In this document: in pieces, positions 9,161-17,967 of the stretch
Layout of the letters: each line of letters starts with the position of its first letter
Position numbering within the stretch: the stretch's first letter is position 1
Source: Dyadobacter beijingensis DSM 21582
GTDB taxonomy: Bacteria; Bacteroidota; Bacteroidia; Cytophagales; Spirosomataceae
Direction: 5' to 3'
Assembly: GCF_000382205.1 (NCBI RefSeq)
Contig: NZ_KB907786.1
Coordinates: 744,001 to 808,000 of the forward strand
Length of the DNA: 64,000 nucleotides
Made by a program: the position numbers and the translations under genes
Notes under the pieces: model-generated
What the model was told of the DNA's origin: nothing
Databases searched by the model: none
What the model saw: only the letters and a program-made list of their open reading frames with translations

Positions 9161-9491
9161 TTGTACTTTTTAAAGAAAATATAAATATTTCAAGAATTGT
9201 ATTTATTTGGCTTTGTGCTTAATTCTTGAAATTTAATAAAAGCTATTTGCTGATTACTAATAGAAAATAAGTTTTAAACTGCCGTTTTTGCCATAAAATT
9301 CCAAAGAATATTTTGAAGTCGCGTTTTTGAACAATTTGTAATTTCAAAATTAATTCAGACATTTGTAGTGTCATAAGGCGGAAGAAAAATTGAATAAATC
9401 CATGACGCAAAATTGAAATACTGTTATCTTTGTATTGAAACAGGATTTCAAGGCGAAAAGGGGCTAACACTAACAGTCCGAAATCGTTAAA
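9161..9491. other. A+T-rich non-coding stretch
   Basis: No frame with coding character is seen here. The stretch is much richer in A and T than its surroundings. A -7-like TATCTTTG is present at 9425-9432, without a clear -33 partner, and could once have driven the decayed gene that follows. Confidence 0.5.
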
Positions 9492-9714
9492 ATGGATGAG
9501 TTGATCAGGATTTCGTCAGATCTGGAGAATAAATAACAGCGTATATTGATTAAGTTCTCCGAGTTTTGTAAAGAAGAAAAATTAAAGTATTATTGATAGT
9601 ATTCTTACTTTACAATTGAATGAACCGATCAGACCGCCTGAAACGTTAATAGAAAAAGAGAAAACAGCTGAAAAGCTTAAAGATATAAAAGATAAGAAAA
9701 GGTTAAGGGTTTAG
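9492..9714 (+). pseudogene. Decayed small coiled-coil gene remnant
   Basis: From ATG 9492 one frame gives MDELIRISSDLENK, a TAA at 9534, then QRILIKFSEFCKEEKLKYY and stops TGA-TAG at 9594-9599. A second frame then carries on with LQLNEPIRPPETLIEKEKT and KLKDIKDKKRLRV to a TAG at 9712. The joined reading is a charged, helical protein of about 70 residues broken by one stop and one frameshift. I infer a relic of a small coiled-coil protein, but chance coding-like composition in A-rich DNA is possible. Confidence 0.4.
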
Positions 9715-9727
9715 GAATAGTCAGTAT

Positions 9728-9752
9728 AAAGCCATCTCCATGAGATGGCTTT
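9728..9752. terminator. Bidirectional stem-loop downstream of the OmpA-family gene
   Basis: AAAGCCATCTC at 9728-9738 pairs perfectly with GAGATGGCTTT at 9742-9752. T residues follow on the plus strand and A residues precede, so it can act in both directions. On the minus strand it overlaps the OmpA-family stop codon (9751-9753). Confidence 0.8.
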
Positions 9753-11142
9753 ATCTTTTTACCGGCTCCGCCCAAACTTCCACTCTTCTGTTCGACTTCT
9801 TCATCGCTTCCGACTGGTTCATGCGCCTTGGCTGCGCCGAGCCGTACCCCGAACCCTCGATACGGTCCGCGATAATGCCCTTGCCAATCAGGTAGGCCTT
9901 GATTGTTTCCACCCGTTTATTAGATAATTCCAGGTTTTTCTCGAAGCTACCCGTGTTGTCGGTGTGGCCTTTGAGCACAATCCGCAAATCCTGCCGTTTC
10001 TGGAAATAACTGACGATCGAATCGAGGTCGGTGAGGGCGCTGTCTTCCAATACTTCTGTTCCCTGGCTGAAATACAGCGTCGACAGCGGCGTAGAATGCG
10101 TTTCCGGCGACATGTTCATCAGCGCTTTGATTTCTTCGAATCGGTTATTTGTCCGCACAGTGACATTCCGGGATTGAAAACCGTCGGCCTGGGCGGTAAT
10201 GCGGTAGGTTTCGTGGGGCGGAAGTTCTACGTTGTACACGCCGTCGACCGTCTTCGTATGCGCCACGAGCGAGTCGTTGGCCGATTTGCGGACATGGACT
10301 TCCGCGTCGTTGACGGGTCTGAGGTTGCGGCCATCGTACACACGGCCGGTTACCATAGCCAGGTTTTTGTTCCGTGCCGGTTCCAGGCTTTCCTCCGCGG
10401 GTTTGGGTGCTTCTGCCGGTTCTTCTTTTTTAGCGACAGGTTCCTTGAAGGTCCTGGCGATCGTCTGGTAGCTGCGCCGGACGAAAACGGGCGTCATCAC
10501 GCGGTCGTAGAGGCGGATCAGCGCCACCGTTCCCCCGCTGGATTCGTTGCCGGCAATGAGATCGTCCTGGAATATGTTCAATACCTGGTCTACATCAAGG
10601 ATACCTTCCGTCCCCGGATCTTTGAACTCCACTTTGGAGAGCCCATTGATATACATTTTAATGGTTTTCGTCTCGTGGTCGCGCGAGTACACGTAATGCA
10701 CGTACTGGTTGGCGCGCACGGGTGCCTTCTCGCTCACCGCAAAGTCGTAGAAATTGAGTTTGCCGTTGTAAATGTAGGTCCCGTAGTCGCTTTTGCGGTT
10801 TTTGAAATCGAGCACACGCTTCCAGCTATCGAGCTCCGTCATTTTAAAGTATATCTCGACCGTGAAGGATTTGCTGAGGAAACCTTTCGTTTCTGCATTG
10901 TTGAATTGCAGTCCGCTGTTTTTTTCAAACACGTAAATGGAGCGCGAAAGGTAATCTGAACCGGGAATTTGTTCCTTGATAATCTCTCCGGGTTGCCCGA
11001 GTGGTTTCAACGAGGGACCGCCGCTTTCGATCGGGGCGAAACCATTGTTGAAATCGTAGGTCCACTGGTTCTGGGCATGCAGCGCAGGGGTTGCAAGGAG
11101 CATGCTCAGCATCGCCCGCAGCGCATTTTTTTTGTTAATCAT
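9751..11142 (-). CDS. LamG / carboxypeptidase-regulatory / OmpA-family outer-membrane protein
   Basis: I start this gene at ATG 11142, giving 463 residues with a signal peptide ending at ALHA-Q. Starts further upstream would run into the divergent transporter gene and lose the signal. Domain order: a concanavalin/LamG-like domain (about residues 25-240), a Pro-Glu-Lys linker, a carboxypeptidase-regulatory beta-sandwich (TGRVYDGRNLRPVNDAEVHV) and a C-terminal OmpA domain with the peptidoglycan-binding signature LKGHTDNTGSFEKNLELSNK. It probably tethers a glycan- or protein-binding LamG head to the cell wall. The ligand is unknown. Confidence 0.85.
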   Translation of the reverse strand: MINKKNALRAMLSMLLATPALHAQNQWTYDFNNGFAPIESGGPSLKPLGQPGEIIKEQIPGSDYLSRSIYVFEKNSGLQFNNAETKGFLSKSFTVEIYFKMTELDSWKRVLDFKNRKSDYGTYIYNGKLNFYDFAVSEKAPVRANQYVHYVYSRDHETKTIKMYINGLSKVEFKDPGTEGILDVDQVLNIFQDDLIAGNESSGGTVALIRLYDRVMTPVFVRRSYQTIARTFKEPVAKKEEPAEAPKPAEESLEPARNKNLAMVTGRVYDGRNLRPVNDAEVHVRKSANDSLVAHTKTVDGVYNVELPPHETYRITAQADGFQSRNVTVRTNNRFEEIKALMNMSPETHSTPLSTLYFSQGTEVLEDSALTDLDSIVSYFQKRQDLRIVLKGHTDNTGSFEKNLELSNKRVETIKAYLIGKGIIADRIEGSGYGSAQPRRMNQSEAMKKSNRRVEVWAEPVKR

Positions 11143-11187
11143 ACCCAAAAATATAAAAAGTGGGGGCGGAAGCCGAGGTACAACTTG

Positions 11188-11195
11188 TAATTTTG
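11188..11195 (+). promoter_or_regulatory. Candidate -7 box for the EamA gene
   Basis: TAATTTTG matches TAnnTTTG and ends 20 bases before the GTG start at 11216, which supports that start. On the other strand TATTTTTG lies just upstream of the OmpA-family ATG. Confidence 0.5.
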
Positions 11196-11215
11196 GATCG
11201 TTATTCTTTTTGCGT

Positions 11216-12100
11216 GTGAAAAACATCGGTATCGGTCTTCTCTTTTCCATTCTCTGGTCGTCGGCATCTGTCGCCACCAAATTCGGGGTACAATCTGTGG
11301 CCCCGCTGATTCTGGCAAATGTTCGTTTTTTTATTGCCGGTATTTTACTGTTATCATTTTCATACCTGTTCGCCAAAGATAAGTCGTATCGGCTGCCCAC
11401 GAAAAAGGAATGGCGGCAGCTGGCGCTGTTCGGTTTCCTGAATACAACGCTCTACCTGGGCCTGTACGTGTATGCGATGAAGTATACCGCGGCCGGGATC
11501 GGAAGCCTCGCGGTGTCGACCAACCCGCTGATTATCGTGCTGCTGTCGTCGTGGTGGCTGAAACGGAAGCCCAAAGCGGAAGAATGGACGGGCATTATCC
11601 TGGGTATGGGCGGTGTAGGCCTGGCCACGTATCCGTTGCTGGCCGATAGCTATACGACAATTGGCGGCATTACATTGCTGCTGATCAGCATGATCGCCGT
11701 TTCGGCGGCGAGCGTGTACTACGCCACGGTGAAATGGGAATTGCCCAATCTGCTCATCAATGGCTGGCAGGTATTTCTGGGCGGCGTTTTTTTGCTGCCT
11801 TTCACATTGTCGCTGGCCGATTTCAGTACCAGCAAATGGGACCCGGTTTTCTGGGGTTCGGTGCTGTGGCTGAGCCTGGCAGTGTCCATTGCCGGGTTGA
11901 TCTGCTGGTTTTACCTGCTCAGGATCGATACCGTGAAAGCATCGCTCTGGCTTTTTCTTTGCCCGCTTTTCGGATTCTTCTTCGCATGGTGGCTCATGGG
12001 CGAGCCCGTGACGATGTACACCATTTTGGGCACGCTGTTCGTCGTGGCCGGGCTGTACGCCGGGCAACGGACCAAGTTTTCAGGAAGTAAAAATGGTTAG
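11216..12100 (+). CDS. EamA-family (DMT superfamily) metabolite exporter
   Basis: The protein is taken from GTG 11216 (294 residues), because upstream codons lie before the promoter and overlap the divergent gene. Ten hydrophobic helices form two EamA repeats: the first ends near GLATYPLLA and the second runs from TTIGGITLLLISM to the C-terminal GTLFVVAGLYAGQ. The family moves small metabolites such as amino acids or nucleosides across the inner membrane. The substrate cannot be assigned. Its last four bases overlap the end of the convergent phzF-like gene. Confidence 0.85.
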   Translation: MKNIGIGLLFSILWSSASVATKFGVQSVAPLILANVRFFIAGILLLSFSYLFAKDKSYRLPTKKEWRQLALFGFLNTTLYLGLYVYAMKYTAAGIGSLAVSTNPLIIVLLSSWWLKRKPKAEEWTGIILGMGGVGLATYPLLADSYTTIGGITLLLISMIAVSAASVYYATVKWELPNLLINGWQVFLGGVFLLPFTLSLADFSTSKWDPVFWGSVLWLSLAVSIAGLICWFYLLRIDTVKASLWLFLCPLFGFFFAWWLMGEPVTMYTILGTLFVVAGLYAGQRTKFSGSKNG

Positions 12101-12885
12101 TCTACCAGGATCTCTCCTTTGAGATATAATTTGGCTTGTCCGCCGATGAATACCCGCTCTCCGTCCAGTTCGCATTTCAGGTAGCCGCCGCGGCGCGAGA
12201 GCTGGCGGGCCGTGAGCTTGGTTTTCTCGAACCTTTCGGCCCAGTAGGGGATCAGCGTGGTGTGCGCGGAGCCGGTTACGGGATCTTCGTCTACGCCGGA
12301 TTGCGGTGCAAAAAAGCGGGACACAAAATCTACATCATCGCCGGCAGCCGTGACGATCACGCCGCGTGCGGGAATAGTAGAAAGGATGATAATATCGAAA
12401 TCGAGGTTTTTGACGACATCTTCGGATTCCAGCACAACCATATAATCCGTTTTGCCTTTGTACACTTCCAGCAGCGTCGTGTTTTTCAAGCTTTCCACGA
12501 GGCCCGGAGGCGGTACGGCAATGTGGTATTGATCAACGGGGAAATTCAGTGTCAGCCAGTCTTCCTTGCAATCCACGGTCAGTACACCGCTTCTCGACTC
12601 GAAGCTGATCGACTGGCCCTCGTAGTTCTGGATATTGAAAATCACATAGGCTGCTGCGAGCGTAGCATGCCCGCACAGGTCAACCTCGACCGATGGTGTG
12701 AACCAGCGGATATGGAAGCCGTTGTCAGTCGGAACGTAGAATGCGGTTTCTGCCAGGTTGTTTTCGGCGGCCACGGCGAGCATGGTTTCCTCGGGGAGCC
12801 ATTGTTCCAACGGCACTACCGCAGCAGGGTTTCCACCAAACAGCTTGTTCGTAAAAGCGTCGATCTGGTATATGGGAAGTTTCAT
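12097..12885 (-). CDS. PhzF-family isomerase/epimerase-like protein
   Basis: Started at ATG 12885, the protein has 262 residues (MKLPIYQIDAF). Nine more codons are open upstream but do not fit the family. Family marks are GNPAAVV near residue 20, the NNLAETAFY block with the catalytic-type Glu, GHATLAAAYV near 73 and DEDPVTGSAHTTL near 210. PhzF folds as two diaminopimelate-epimerase-like halves. Members outside phenazine clusters are common in Bacteroidota and their substrates are mostly unknown. No phenazine genes are nearby, so a phenazine role is not supported. Confidence 0.87.
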   Translation of the reverse strand: MKLPIYQIDAFTNKLFGGNPAAVVPLEQWLPEETMLAVAAENNLAETAFYVPTDNGFHIRWFTPSVEVDLCGHATLAAAYVIFNIQNYEGQSISFESRSGVLTVDCKEDWLTLNFPVDQYHIAVPPPGLVESLKNTTLLEVYKGKTDYMVVLESEDVVKNLDFDIIILSTIPARGVIVTAAGDDVDFVSRFFAPQSGVDEDPVTGSAHTTLIPYWAERFEKTKLTARQLSRRGGYLKCELDGERVFIGGQAKLYLKGEILVD

Positions 12886-13011
12886 GAAGTCAAATGGGCT
12901 TGGTGATGGCAAGGTATCAAAAATATCCGCTTAGGGAAGATTTTCTTATTAATTTTTAATATAATTTATTGGAAATAGATAATAAATCAAACGGACGGCT
13001 GCCGGAAATTG

Positions 13012-14562
13012 TCAGCGTTTCCGGTTCTTCATACGAAGATAAACGCCATTGGTCCAGCCGAAGCCTTCCTGGATTTCATATTCCCCGCCACCGGCGATGA
13101 GGTTGGTGTCCGACACATTGTATTTTTCGAGCATTTTACCCGAATGCCGGTACTCCTTCTCGATCAGCCCCAGCCATTCGTCGCTCAGCTCGTTGGCCGT
13201 GCGGTGGAAATTGTAGTTACGCAATCCTTTGTAGACAATCCATTGCAGCGGTGCCCAGCCGTTGGGCGCATCCCATTGCTGACCGGTCCGCACCATGGTC
13301 GTCAGCAGCCCGCCCGATTTCAGAAAGTTCAGGCGGATATAGGCACGTACATAATGCGAATGCGGCTTGGGCGCCAGCTTGAAAAATAGCGGAAAAGCAC
13401 CCGCAATGGTAACGGCCTTCGTAAAATCCTGCTTCCGGAAATCGTAGTCCATATAATAATGCTTCGATTCGTCCCAGAAGTAGGTCTGAATGGCCCTGTT
13501 CCGCTGCCGCGCCTTTTCTTCGTATAATAAATGCATGCGCCGGTTATCGCAGAGCAGATATGCCTCGGCCAATGTCTTTTCCAGGTGATGCATGAGGCAA
13601 TTGAGGTCGATCGGCAGGATGTCCGTCGTGTGGATCGATGCGAAATCGGTTTCTTCGCCGAACCACCTGCTGCTGAAATCCCAGCCCGATTCCGCCGCCG
13701 CGCGGATATGGCGGTAAAGCTCGTCGGGCGCCGTGCCGTATTTCTCGGAAACCTCCTTTGCCAGTTCGGTATCCTCGCTGTACGATTCGGGGCGTGGCGT
13801 GGCCTTATCGTCCCAAAAGCGGTTCAGCATAGCGCCGTCGGGCAGGTATACCAGGCGGCGGTGGGCCGTGAAAGGCGCACGGGGTTCCAGGCAGCCGTCC
13901 ATCCAGTAATCGTATTCCTTCTGCATCTGGGGCAGGTATTTTTTCAAAACCTTTTTCCCTTCCATTTCGCTGAACAGCCGCACCATGAGCGAAAAGAAAG
14001 GCGGCTGTGAGCGGCTCAGGTAGTAGGTACGGTTGGCGGTAGGAATAAAACCCAATGTGTCAATCAGGTAGGCGAAGTTATTGAGCATATGCTCGATGAG
14101 CTCCGCACGCCCCGACTCTTTCAGGCCCAACATGGTAAAATAGCTGTCCCAATAGTAAATCTCCCGGAAACGCCCGCCTGGCACCACGTAAGGATGAGGG
14201 AGCGGGATCAGCGAACCGCCGCGCTCCTGGTTTTCGGGCTGGCGGGTGAGCACCGACCATAGCTTACCTACATATTCCGAAACGGTGTCGGGTTTGTCGG
14301 ATTGAAATTCGGAGGCTATCTGCGCGGGTATCCTGAAATGCCCGCGCACAAATGCTTCCATATCAAAGCCTTCGTCGTCTTTCTCGCGGTGGTACCTTTC
14401 GATGATCAGCACCGGGTCTTCCAGCGGAATGGCGTCGGCAAATGTTTTGGAATCGGAAAAAATGTGGCTGCATTGCACATCACGGAATAATGATCCGTAC
14501 AACTCCTCGGGAGAGATGTGAGGCTGGCCGTAAGTAAAGGATGGAGCAACAAAACCGTACAA
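13012..14562 (-). CDS. treF: Alpha,alpha-trehalase (GH37)
   Basis: The protein has 516 residues with no signal peptide, so it is probably cytoplasmic. It hydrolyses trehalose to two glucoses. Both GH37 signatures are present: PGGRFREIYYWDSYF near residue 137 and QWDAPNGWAP near 425. The catalytic acid lies in ESGWDFSSRWF near 300, and the base Glu in GGGEYEIQEGFGWTNG near the C-terminus. The symbol treF is given for the cytoplasmic form; treA would apply if a signal were found upstream. No trehalose transporter or synthase is adjacent. Confidence 0.93.
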   Translation of the reverse strand: MYGFVAPSFTYGQPHISPEELYGSLFRDVQCSHIFSDSKTFADAIPLEDPVLIIERYHREKDDEGFDMEAFVRGHFRIPAQIASEFQSDKPDTVSEYVGKLWSVLTRQPENQERGGSLIPLPHPYVVPGGRFREIYYWDSYFTMLGLKESGRAELIEHMLNNFAYLIDTLGFIPTANRTYYLSRSQPPFFSLMVRLFSEMEGKKVLKKYLPQMQKEYDYWMDGCLEPRAPFTAHRRLVYLPDGAMLNRFWDDKATPRPESYSEDTELAKEVSEKYGTAPDELYRHIRAAAESGWDFSSRWFGEETDFASIHTTDILPIDLNCLMHHLEKTLAEAYLLCDNRRMHLLYEEKARQRNRAIQTYFWDESKHYYMDYDFRKQDFTKAVTIAGAFPLFFKLAPKPHSHYVRAYIRLNFLKSGGLLTTMVRTGQQWDAPNGWAPLQWIVYKGLRNYNFHRTANELSDEWLGLIEKEYRHSGKMLEKYNVSDTNLIAGGGEYEIQEGFGWTNGVYLRMKNRKR

Positions 14563-14602
14563 AACAAACTGACTTTAAAGGGTTTTCCGAATGAACGTTA
14601 AG

Positions 14603-15544
14603 CTATTTGACTTCTGTAAATTTAAGTTTAGGCAATGACATCGCATTTTCGATCAACCGGATCTGAATGCCGAGAATACCTGCCTCTGCATTCGCATCGA
14701 TTTTTTCCGCATCGTCGGTGGGCTTGTGGTAATCGTCATGCCCGCCGGTATGGAAAAACAGTACAGGTATCTGCCTGGCGTAAAACGAACCGTGGTCCGA
14801 GCCGCCGCTTCCTGCATGATCGGTAAAAAACTTCGTATCGCTTTTTACATCCTTGAAAATGAGCGGCCATTCCGCGCTGGTACCATACCCGCCAATGCCT
14901 ACGCCCCGGTTGGGATCATAGCGGCCGATCATATCCATATTCGACATGAAGTTGATATCGGCGAGCGGCAATGTCGGGTTGTTAACAAAATAACGCGAGC
15001 CGACGAGCCCCAGTTCTTCCGCGCCGAAAGCGATGAAAAGGAAATTATAGTGCTCCTTTTTGTCATTTCCGCTAAAATACCGCGCCAGTTCGAGCAACCC
15101 GGCCACGCCGGAGGCATTGTCGTCGGCGCCGTTGTGGATCTGGCCTTCGGGCTTATCGGCTTTCGAACTGCCCTGGCGGCCGAGGCCAAGGTGGTCGAAA
15201 TGAGCGCCTATGACGATGGTATACTGCGCCCCGTTGTCGAGAAAACCGATCACGTTCCGCGCCTCGCGAATACTGTCGGGGACTACTATCCGTCTGATTT
15301 TCGCCGTAAAAGGCTGGTAGTAGCCGTCGGTTCCTTTGGGTAAAAGGTGGTACTTTTTGAATTGTTTCACCACATATTTCGCGGCTTTTTCATTTTCCTT
15401 GCTGCCCGTGCCGCGGCCTTTCATTTTGTCGGACGCGAGGTAGGCGATGTGTTTGCGGATGTTTTCCGGAGAAGGCGTGACGGATTGTCCAAATGCCTGC
15501 ACAGCGCCCAAAACGAGCAGCAGACTGTGAAAAAAGATTCTCAT
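14603..15544 (-). CDS. Secreted M28-family zinc aminopeptidase
   Basis: The protein has 313 residues with a signal peptide cleaved near FGQ (18-20). The two-zinc ligand set of family M28 is complete: His in GAHFDHLG, Asp in NGADDNASG, the catalytic Glu pair in FGAEELGLVGS, Asp in NMDMIGR and His in DDYHKPTDDAEK. It probably releases N-terminal residues from peptides in the periplasm or outside the cell. It is monocistronic, with a 148-base gap before the SAM riboswitch on the other strand. Confidence 0.9.
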   Translation of the reverse strand: MRIFFHSLLLVLGAVQAFGQSVTPSPENIRKHIAYLASDKMKGRGTGSKENEKAAKYVVKQFKKYHLLPKGTDGYYQPFTAKIRRIVVPDSIREARNVIGFLDNGAQYTIVIGAHFDHLGLGRQGSSKADKPEGQIHNGADDNASGVAGLLELARYFSGNDKKEHYNFLFIAFGAEELGLVGSRYFVNNPTLPLADINFMSNMDMIGRYDPNRGVGIGGYGTSAEWPLIFKDVKSDTKFFTDHAGSGGSDHGSFYARQIPVLFFHTGGHDDYHKPTDDAEKIDANAEAGILGIQIRLIENAMSLPKLKFTEVK

Positions 15545-15690
15545 TACATTAAAAATAGTTAAGAGGCAAAGATACGCCCCAGCATTCCGGCAGGGCCCGG
15601 CAGCGGACAGAATTTTTGCATTTATTTGTATTTTCAGGCATCCCGGCTTAATATTGCACCATCAATCAATTGCTTCCCTGAACGGCGGTT

Positions 15691-15800
15691 GATTTATAAA
15701 GAAGAGGCGAGAGAATGGGCTCAATGAACCTCTGGCAACCTGCTACCGCGACGGAGAAAGGTGCTAATTCCCACCTAAGTTATTAGGAGATATAAAATCA
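15691..15800 (+). ncRNA. SAM-I (S-box) riboswitch upstream of metX
   Basis: The S-box core is recognisable: GAGGCGAGAGA, then TGGGCTCAATGAACC and GGCAACC around 15715-15740, the AAGGTGCTAATTCC junction at 15758-15771, and a closing GGAGATATAAAATC. P1 forms between GATTTATA at 15691-15698 and TATAAAATC at 15791-15799 with one bulge. Binding S-adenosylmethionine is expected to turn metX off. No classical terminator with a T-run lies between it and metX, so control may act on translation through the downstream hairpins (inference). Confidence 0.9.
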
Positions 15801-15922
15801 ATTCGTGTGCTCTTACAGTTAGAAATTTCCGTAAGCCGATTGGCTTTAGTCTCGCAGCTGCAACCGAAAATTTCGGTCGCCGACTTTACCATGTGTTGAA
15901 TTTAACCACCTGCTGTGGCTCT
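15801..15922 (+). promoter_or_regulatory. metX leader with short overlapping ORFs and hairpins (expression platform)
   Basis: Two frames are open across this stretch. One, from GTG 15807, ends with Met-Cys-TGA at 15897-15899. The other is in frame with metX and contains the codons for LTTCCGS just before its ATG. Hairpins are CCGAA/TTCGG (15864-15876) and CCAC/GTGG (15906-15918), the latter four bases before ATG 15923. These could form the riboswitch expression platform or a leader-peptide control. This is inference from position and pairing. Confidence 0.45.
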
Positions 15923-16975
15923 ATGCAAGCGGAACAGAAGACATTTAAGTACCCTTATCCCTATGCGCTCGAAATGGGCGGCGAATTACCGGGATTTGAA
16001 CTCGCATACACTACTTACGGAGAACGGAATGCCAGCGATACGAACATCGTATGGATTTGCCACGCACTCACCGGTAGCTCTAATGCCCACGACTGGTGGG
16101 ACGGCCTCGTAGGCGATGACAAGTATTTCAACCCTTCGCAGCATTTCATTATCTGCGTGAATGTACTGGGGTCGGCGTATGGCTCTACCGGGCCGCTTTC
16201 CGTAAATCCCAGGACCAACAAGCCCTATTACCATACTTTCCCGACCCTCACCGTCCGGGATGTGGTAGGGACGCTGGACCTGCTGCGGCAGGAGCTGGCG
16301 ATCAGCCGGATCAAAATCTGCATCGGCGGTTCGCTCGGCGGGCAGCAGGCGCTGGAATGGGCCGTGGAAAAGCCCGATCTGTTCGAAGAGCTGATCCTGA
16401 TCGCTTCCAACGCACTGCATTCTCCGTGGGGCATTGCATTCAACGAATCGCAGCGGATGTCTATCGAAGCAGACCCTACTTACAAGGATGCGCATGATGA
16501 AGCGGGAGCCATGGGTATGCGTGCGGCGAGGTCGATTGCATTGCTTTCTTACCGGAATTACGATACTTACAACTTTACCCAGGCCCGCGACAATCCCGAT
16601 CAGATCGACGATTTCCGCGCCTCTTCATACCAGCAGTACCAGGGCGACAAGTTTGTAAAACGCTTCAATGCATTCTCTTACTGGGCGTTATCGAAGATTA
16701 TGGACTCGCACAATGTCGGCCGTAACCGCGGCGGTATCGTGCATGCGCTCGGGCTCGTGAAGGCAAAAACGCTGGTGCTGGGCATTAAATCCGACCTGCT
16801 GTTCCCGCTGTCGGAGCAGCAGTTCCTGGCTCGCCATATTCCCGACGCCGCATTCCAGGAAATCGATTCGCTGTACGGTCATGACGGGTTTTTGATTGAA
16901 TATAAGCAGCTTACGCAGGTCATCCGCGCGTGGCAGGAAACGAACGGGCAGCTGCAAATGGCGCGTATTCGATAG
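15923..16975 (+). CDS. metX: Homoserine O-acetyltransferase
   Basis: I start at ATG 15923 (350 residues). A GTG at 15893 would add ten residues including two cysteines, but those codons fall in the leader hairpin region. This alpha/beta hydrolase acylates homoserine at the start of methionine synthesis. The nucleophile Ser sits in IGGSLGGQQALEW, the Asp in LGIKSDLLFP and the His in YGHDGFLIEY. CHALTGSSNAHDWW and GSAYGSTGPLS are MetX hallmarks. Acetyl rather than succinyl transfer is assumed from the family. The SAM riboswitch upstream confirms the pathway assignment. Confidence 0.95.
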   Translation: MQAEQKTFKYPYPYALEMGGELPGFELAYTTYGERNASDTNIVWICHALTGSSNAHDWWDGLVGDDKYFNPSQHFIICVNVLGSAYGSTGPLSVNPRTNKPYYHTFPTLTVRDVVGTLDLLRQELAISRIKICIGGSLGGQQALEWAVEKPDLFEELILIASNALHSPWGIAFNESQRMSIEADPTYKDAHDEAGAMGMRAARSIALLSYRNYDTYNFTQARDNPDQIDDFRASSYQQYQGDKFVKRFNAFSYWALSKIMDSHNVGRNRGGIVHALGLVKAKTLVLGIKSDLLFPLSEQQFLARHIPDAAFQEIDSLYGHDGFLIEYKQLTQVIRAWQETNGQLQMARIR

Positions 16976-17011
16976 CGCATTCAGGATTTCAGTACATGAT
17001 ATATTCGTGCA

Positions 17012-17058
17012 AAAAAGCGAAACTCCCGACCGGCAACCGATCGGGAGTTTCGCTTTTT
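17012..17058. terminator. Strong bidirectional terminator after metX
   Basis: An 18-base perfect stem (AAAAAGCGAAACTCCCGA with its complement) encloses an 11-base loop. It lies 36 bases after the metX stop and 17 bases beyond the end of the convergent phosphodiesterase gene, so it probably serves both. Confidence 0.93.
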
Positions 17059-17074
17059 ATAGGTATTACGAAAA

Positions 17075-17854
17075 TCACTTTGAAAGGCTCAGCAGCAGTT
17101 CAGGCTCGTTGGTAGTGATGTAATCCGCATCCTTTTCGAGAAAGTATTTCAAATCGGCTTCGGTGTTCACCGTCCACACATTGGTAGTCAGTTTTTTCTG
17201 GCGCATGGCGGGAATGTAATCCTCATGTTTCTTCAAAACACTGAAATGGTAGTCGATACCGTCGAGGCCGGCTGCCTGGATCTCGTCGGGCGTTTTATCG
17301 CCGTTCAGGTATTCCACGTGTGCCTTTGGAGCAAGTTCTTTCACTTTCAGGCAAACGTCCCAGCTGAATGCGATGTAGTCCGTGATTTTTTCCACCTTCA
17401 TTTTCTTCACCAGTTCCACGCATTTGGTTGCCAATGCCAATGAGCGCTCCTTGCTGATTTTCGAAGTTTTGATTTCGAGGATCAGACGGGTTTTCTTCTG
17501 TTTCGAACCCGCTTTCAGGTAAGCCTCCAAAGTCGGCAGCGACTCGCCGTTAGCGAGTTTAATCTTCGAAAGCTCGGCCGAATTGGTCGTTTCGATATCC
17601 GTTCCCTGGATCGAATGGTCGTGCAAAACATACAACACCGAGTCGGCCGACATATGCACGTCGAACTCGCTGCCATAGCAACCCAGCTTGATCGCGTGTT
17701 CCAATGCGCCGATCGAGTTTTCGGTAGCACCGGTATTTTTCCAGGCGCCGCGGTGCGCGATCACCTTGTTTTTCTTTTGAGACATACCATCCATCGACAC
17801 CAGGCTCATCAGCCCGATTGCAAGCATTAAAAATCCTTTTTTCATTGTATTCAA
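17075..17854 (-). CDS. Secreted glycerophosphodiester phosphodiesterase
   Basis: The protein has 259 residues with an N-terminal signal peptide (about 1-25). The GDPD TIM-barrel signature IAHRGAWKNTGATENSIGA gives the catalytic His-Arg and Glu. SEFDVHMSADSVLYVLHDHS supplies the metal ligands and the second catalytic His. The C-terminal NVWTVNTEADLKYF strand is typical. It should cleave glycerophosphodiesters to glycerol-3-phosphate and an alcohol in the periplasm, for phosphate or lipid recycling. No transporter for the product is next to it. Confidence 0.92.
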   Translation of the reverse strand: MNTMKKGFLMLAIGLMSLVSMDGMSQKKNKVIAHRGAWKNTGATENSIGALEHAIKLGCYGSEFDVHMSADSVLYVLHDHSIQGTDIETTNSAELSKIKLANGESLPTLEAYLKAGSKQKKTRLILEIKTSKISKERSLALATKCVELVKKMKVEKITDYIAFSWDVCLKVKELAPKAHVEYLNGDKTPDEIQAAGLDGIDYHFSVLKKHEDYIPAMRQKKLTTNVWTVNTEADLKYFLEKDADYITTNEPELLLSLSK

Positions 17855-17967
17855 TTTAAACTTCCTCTAAAAAGACCGTTTTCGACATATTTTACCCCTT
17901 TCCGGCAAAACTGGGGCGAAATTACGGCAAGTTCGTGCGGCGTTTGTTAGGTCAATATTAAGTTATC

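Noticed and set aside
11143..11400. Extended OmpA-family N-terminus overlapping the EamA gene
   Set aside because: The extra 86 codons lie antisense to the transporter's coding region and lack a signal peptide. ATG 11142 gives a clean signal sequence.
12097..12885. Phenazine biosynthesis gene
   Set aside because: The protein is PhzF-like by family, but no other phz gene is present and most PhzF homologues in this phylum have other or unknown roles.
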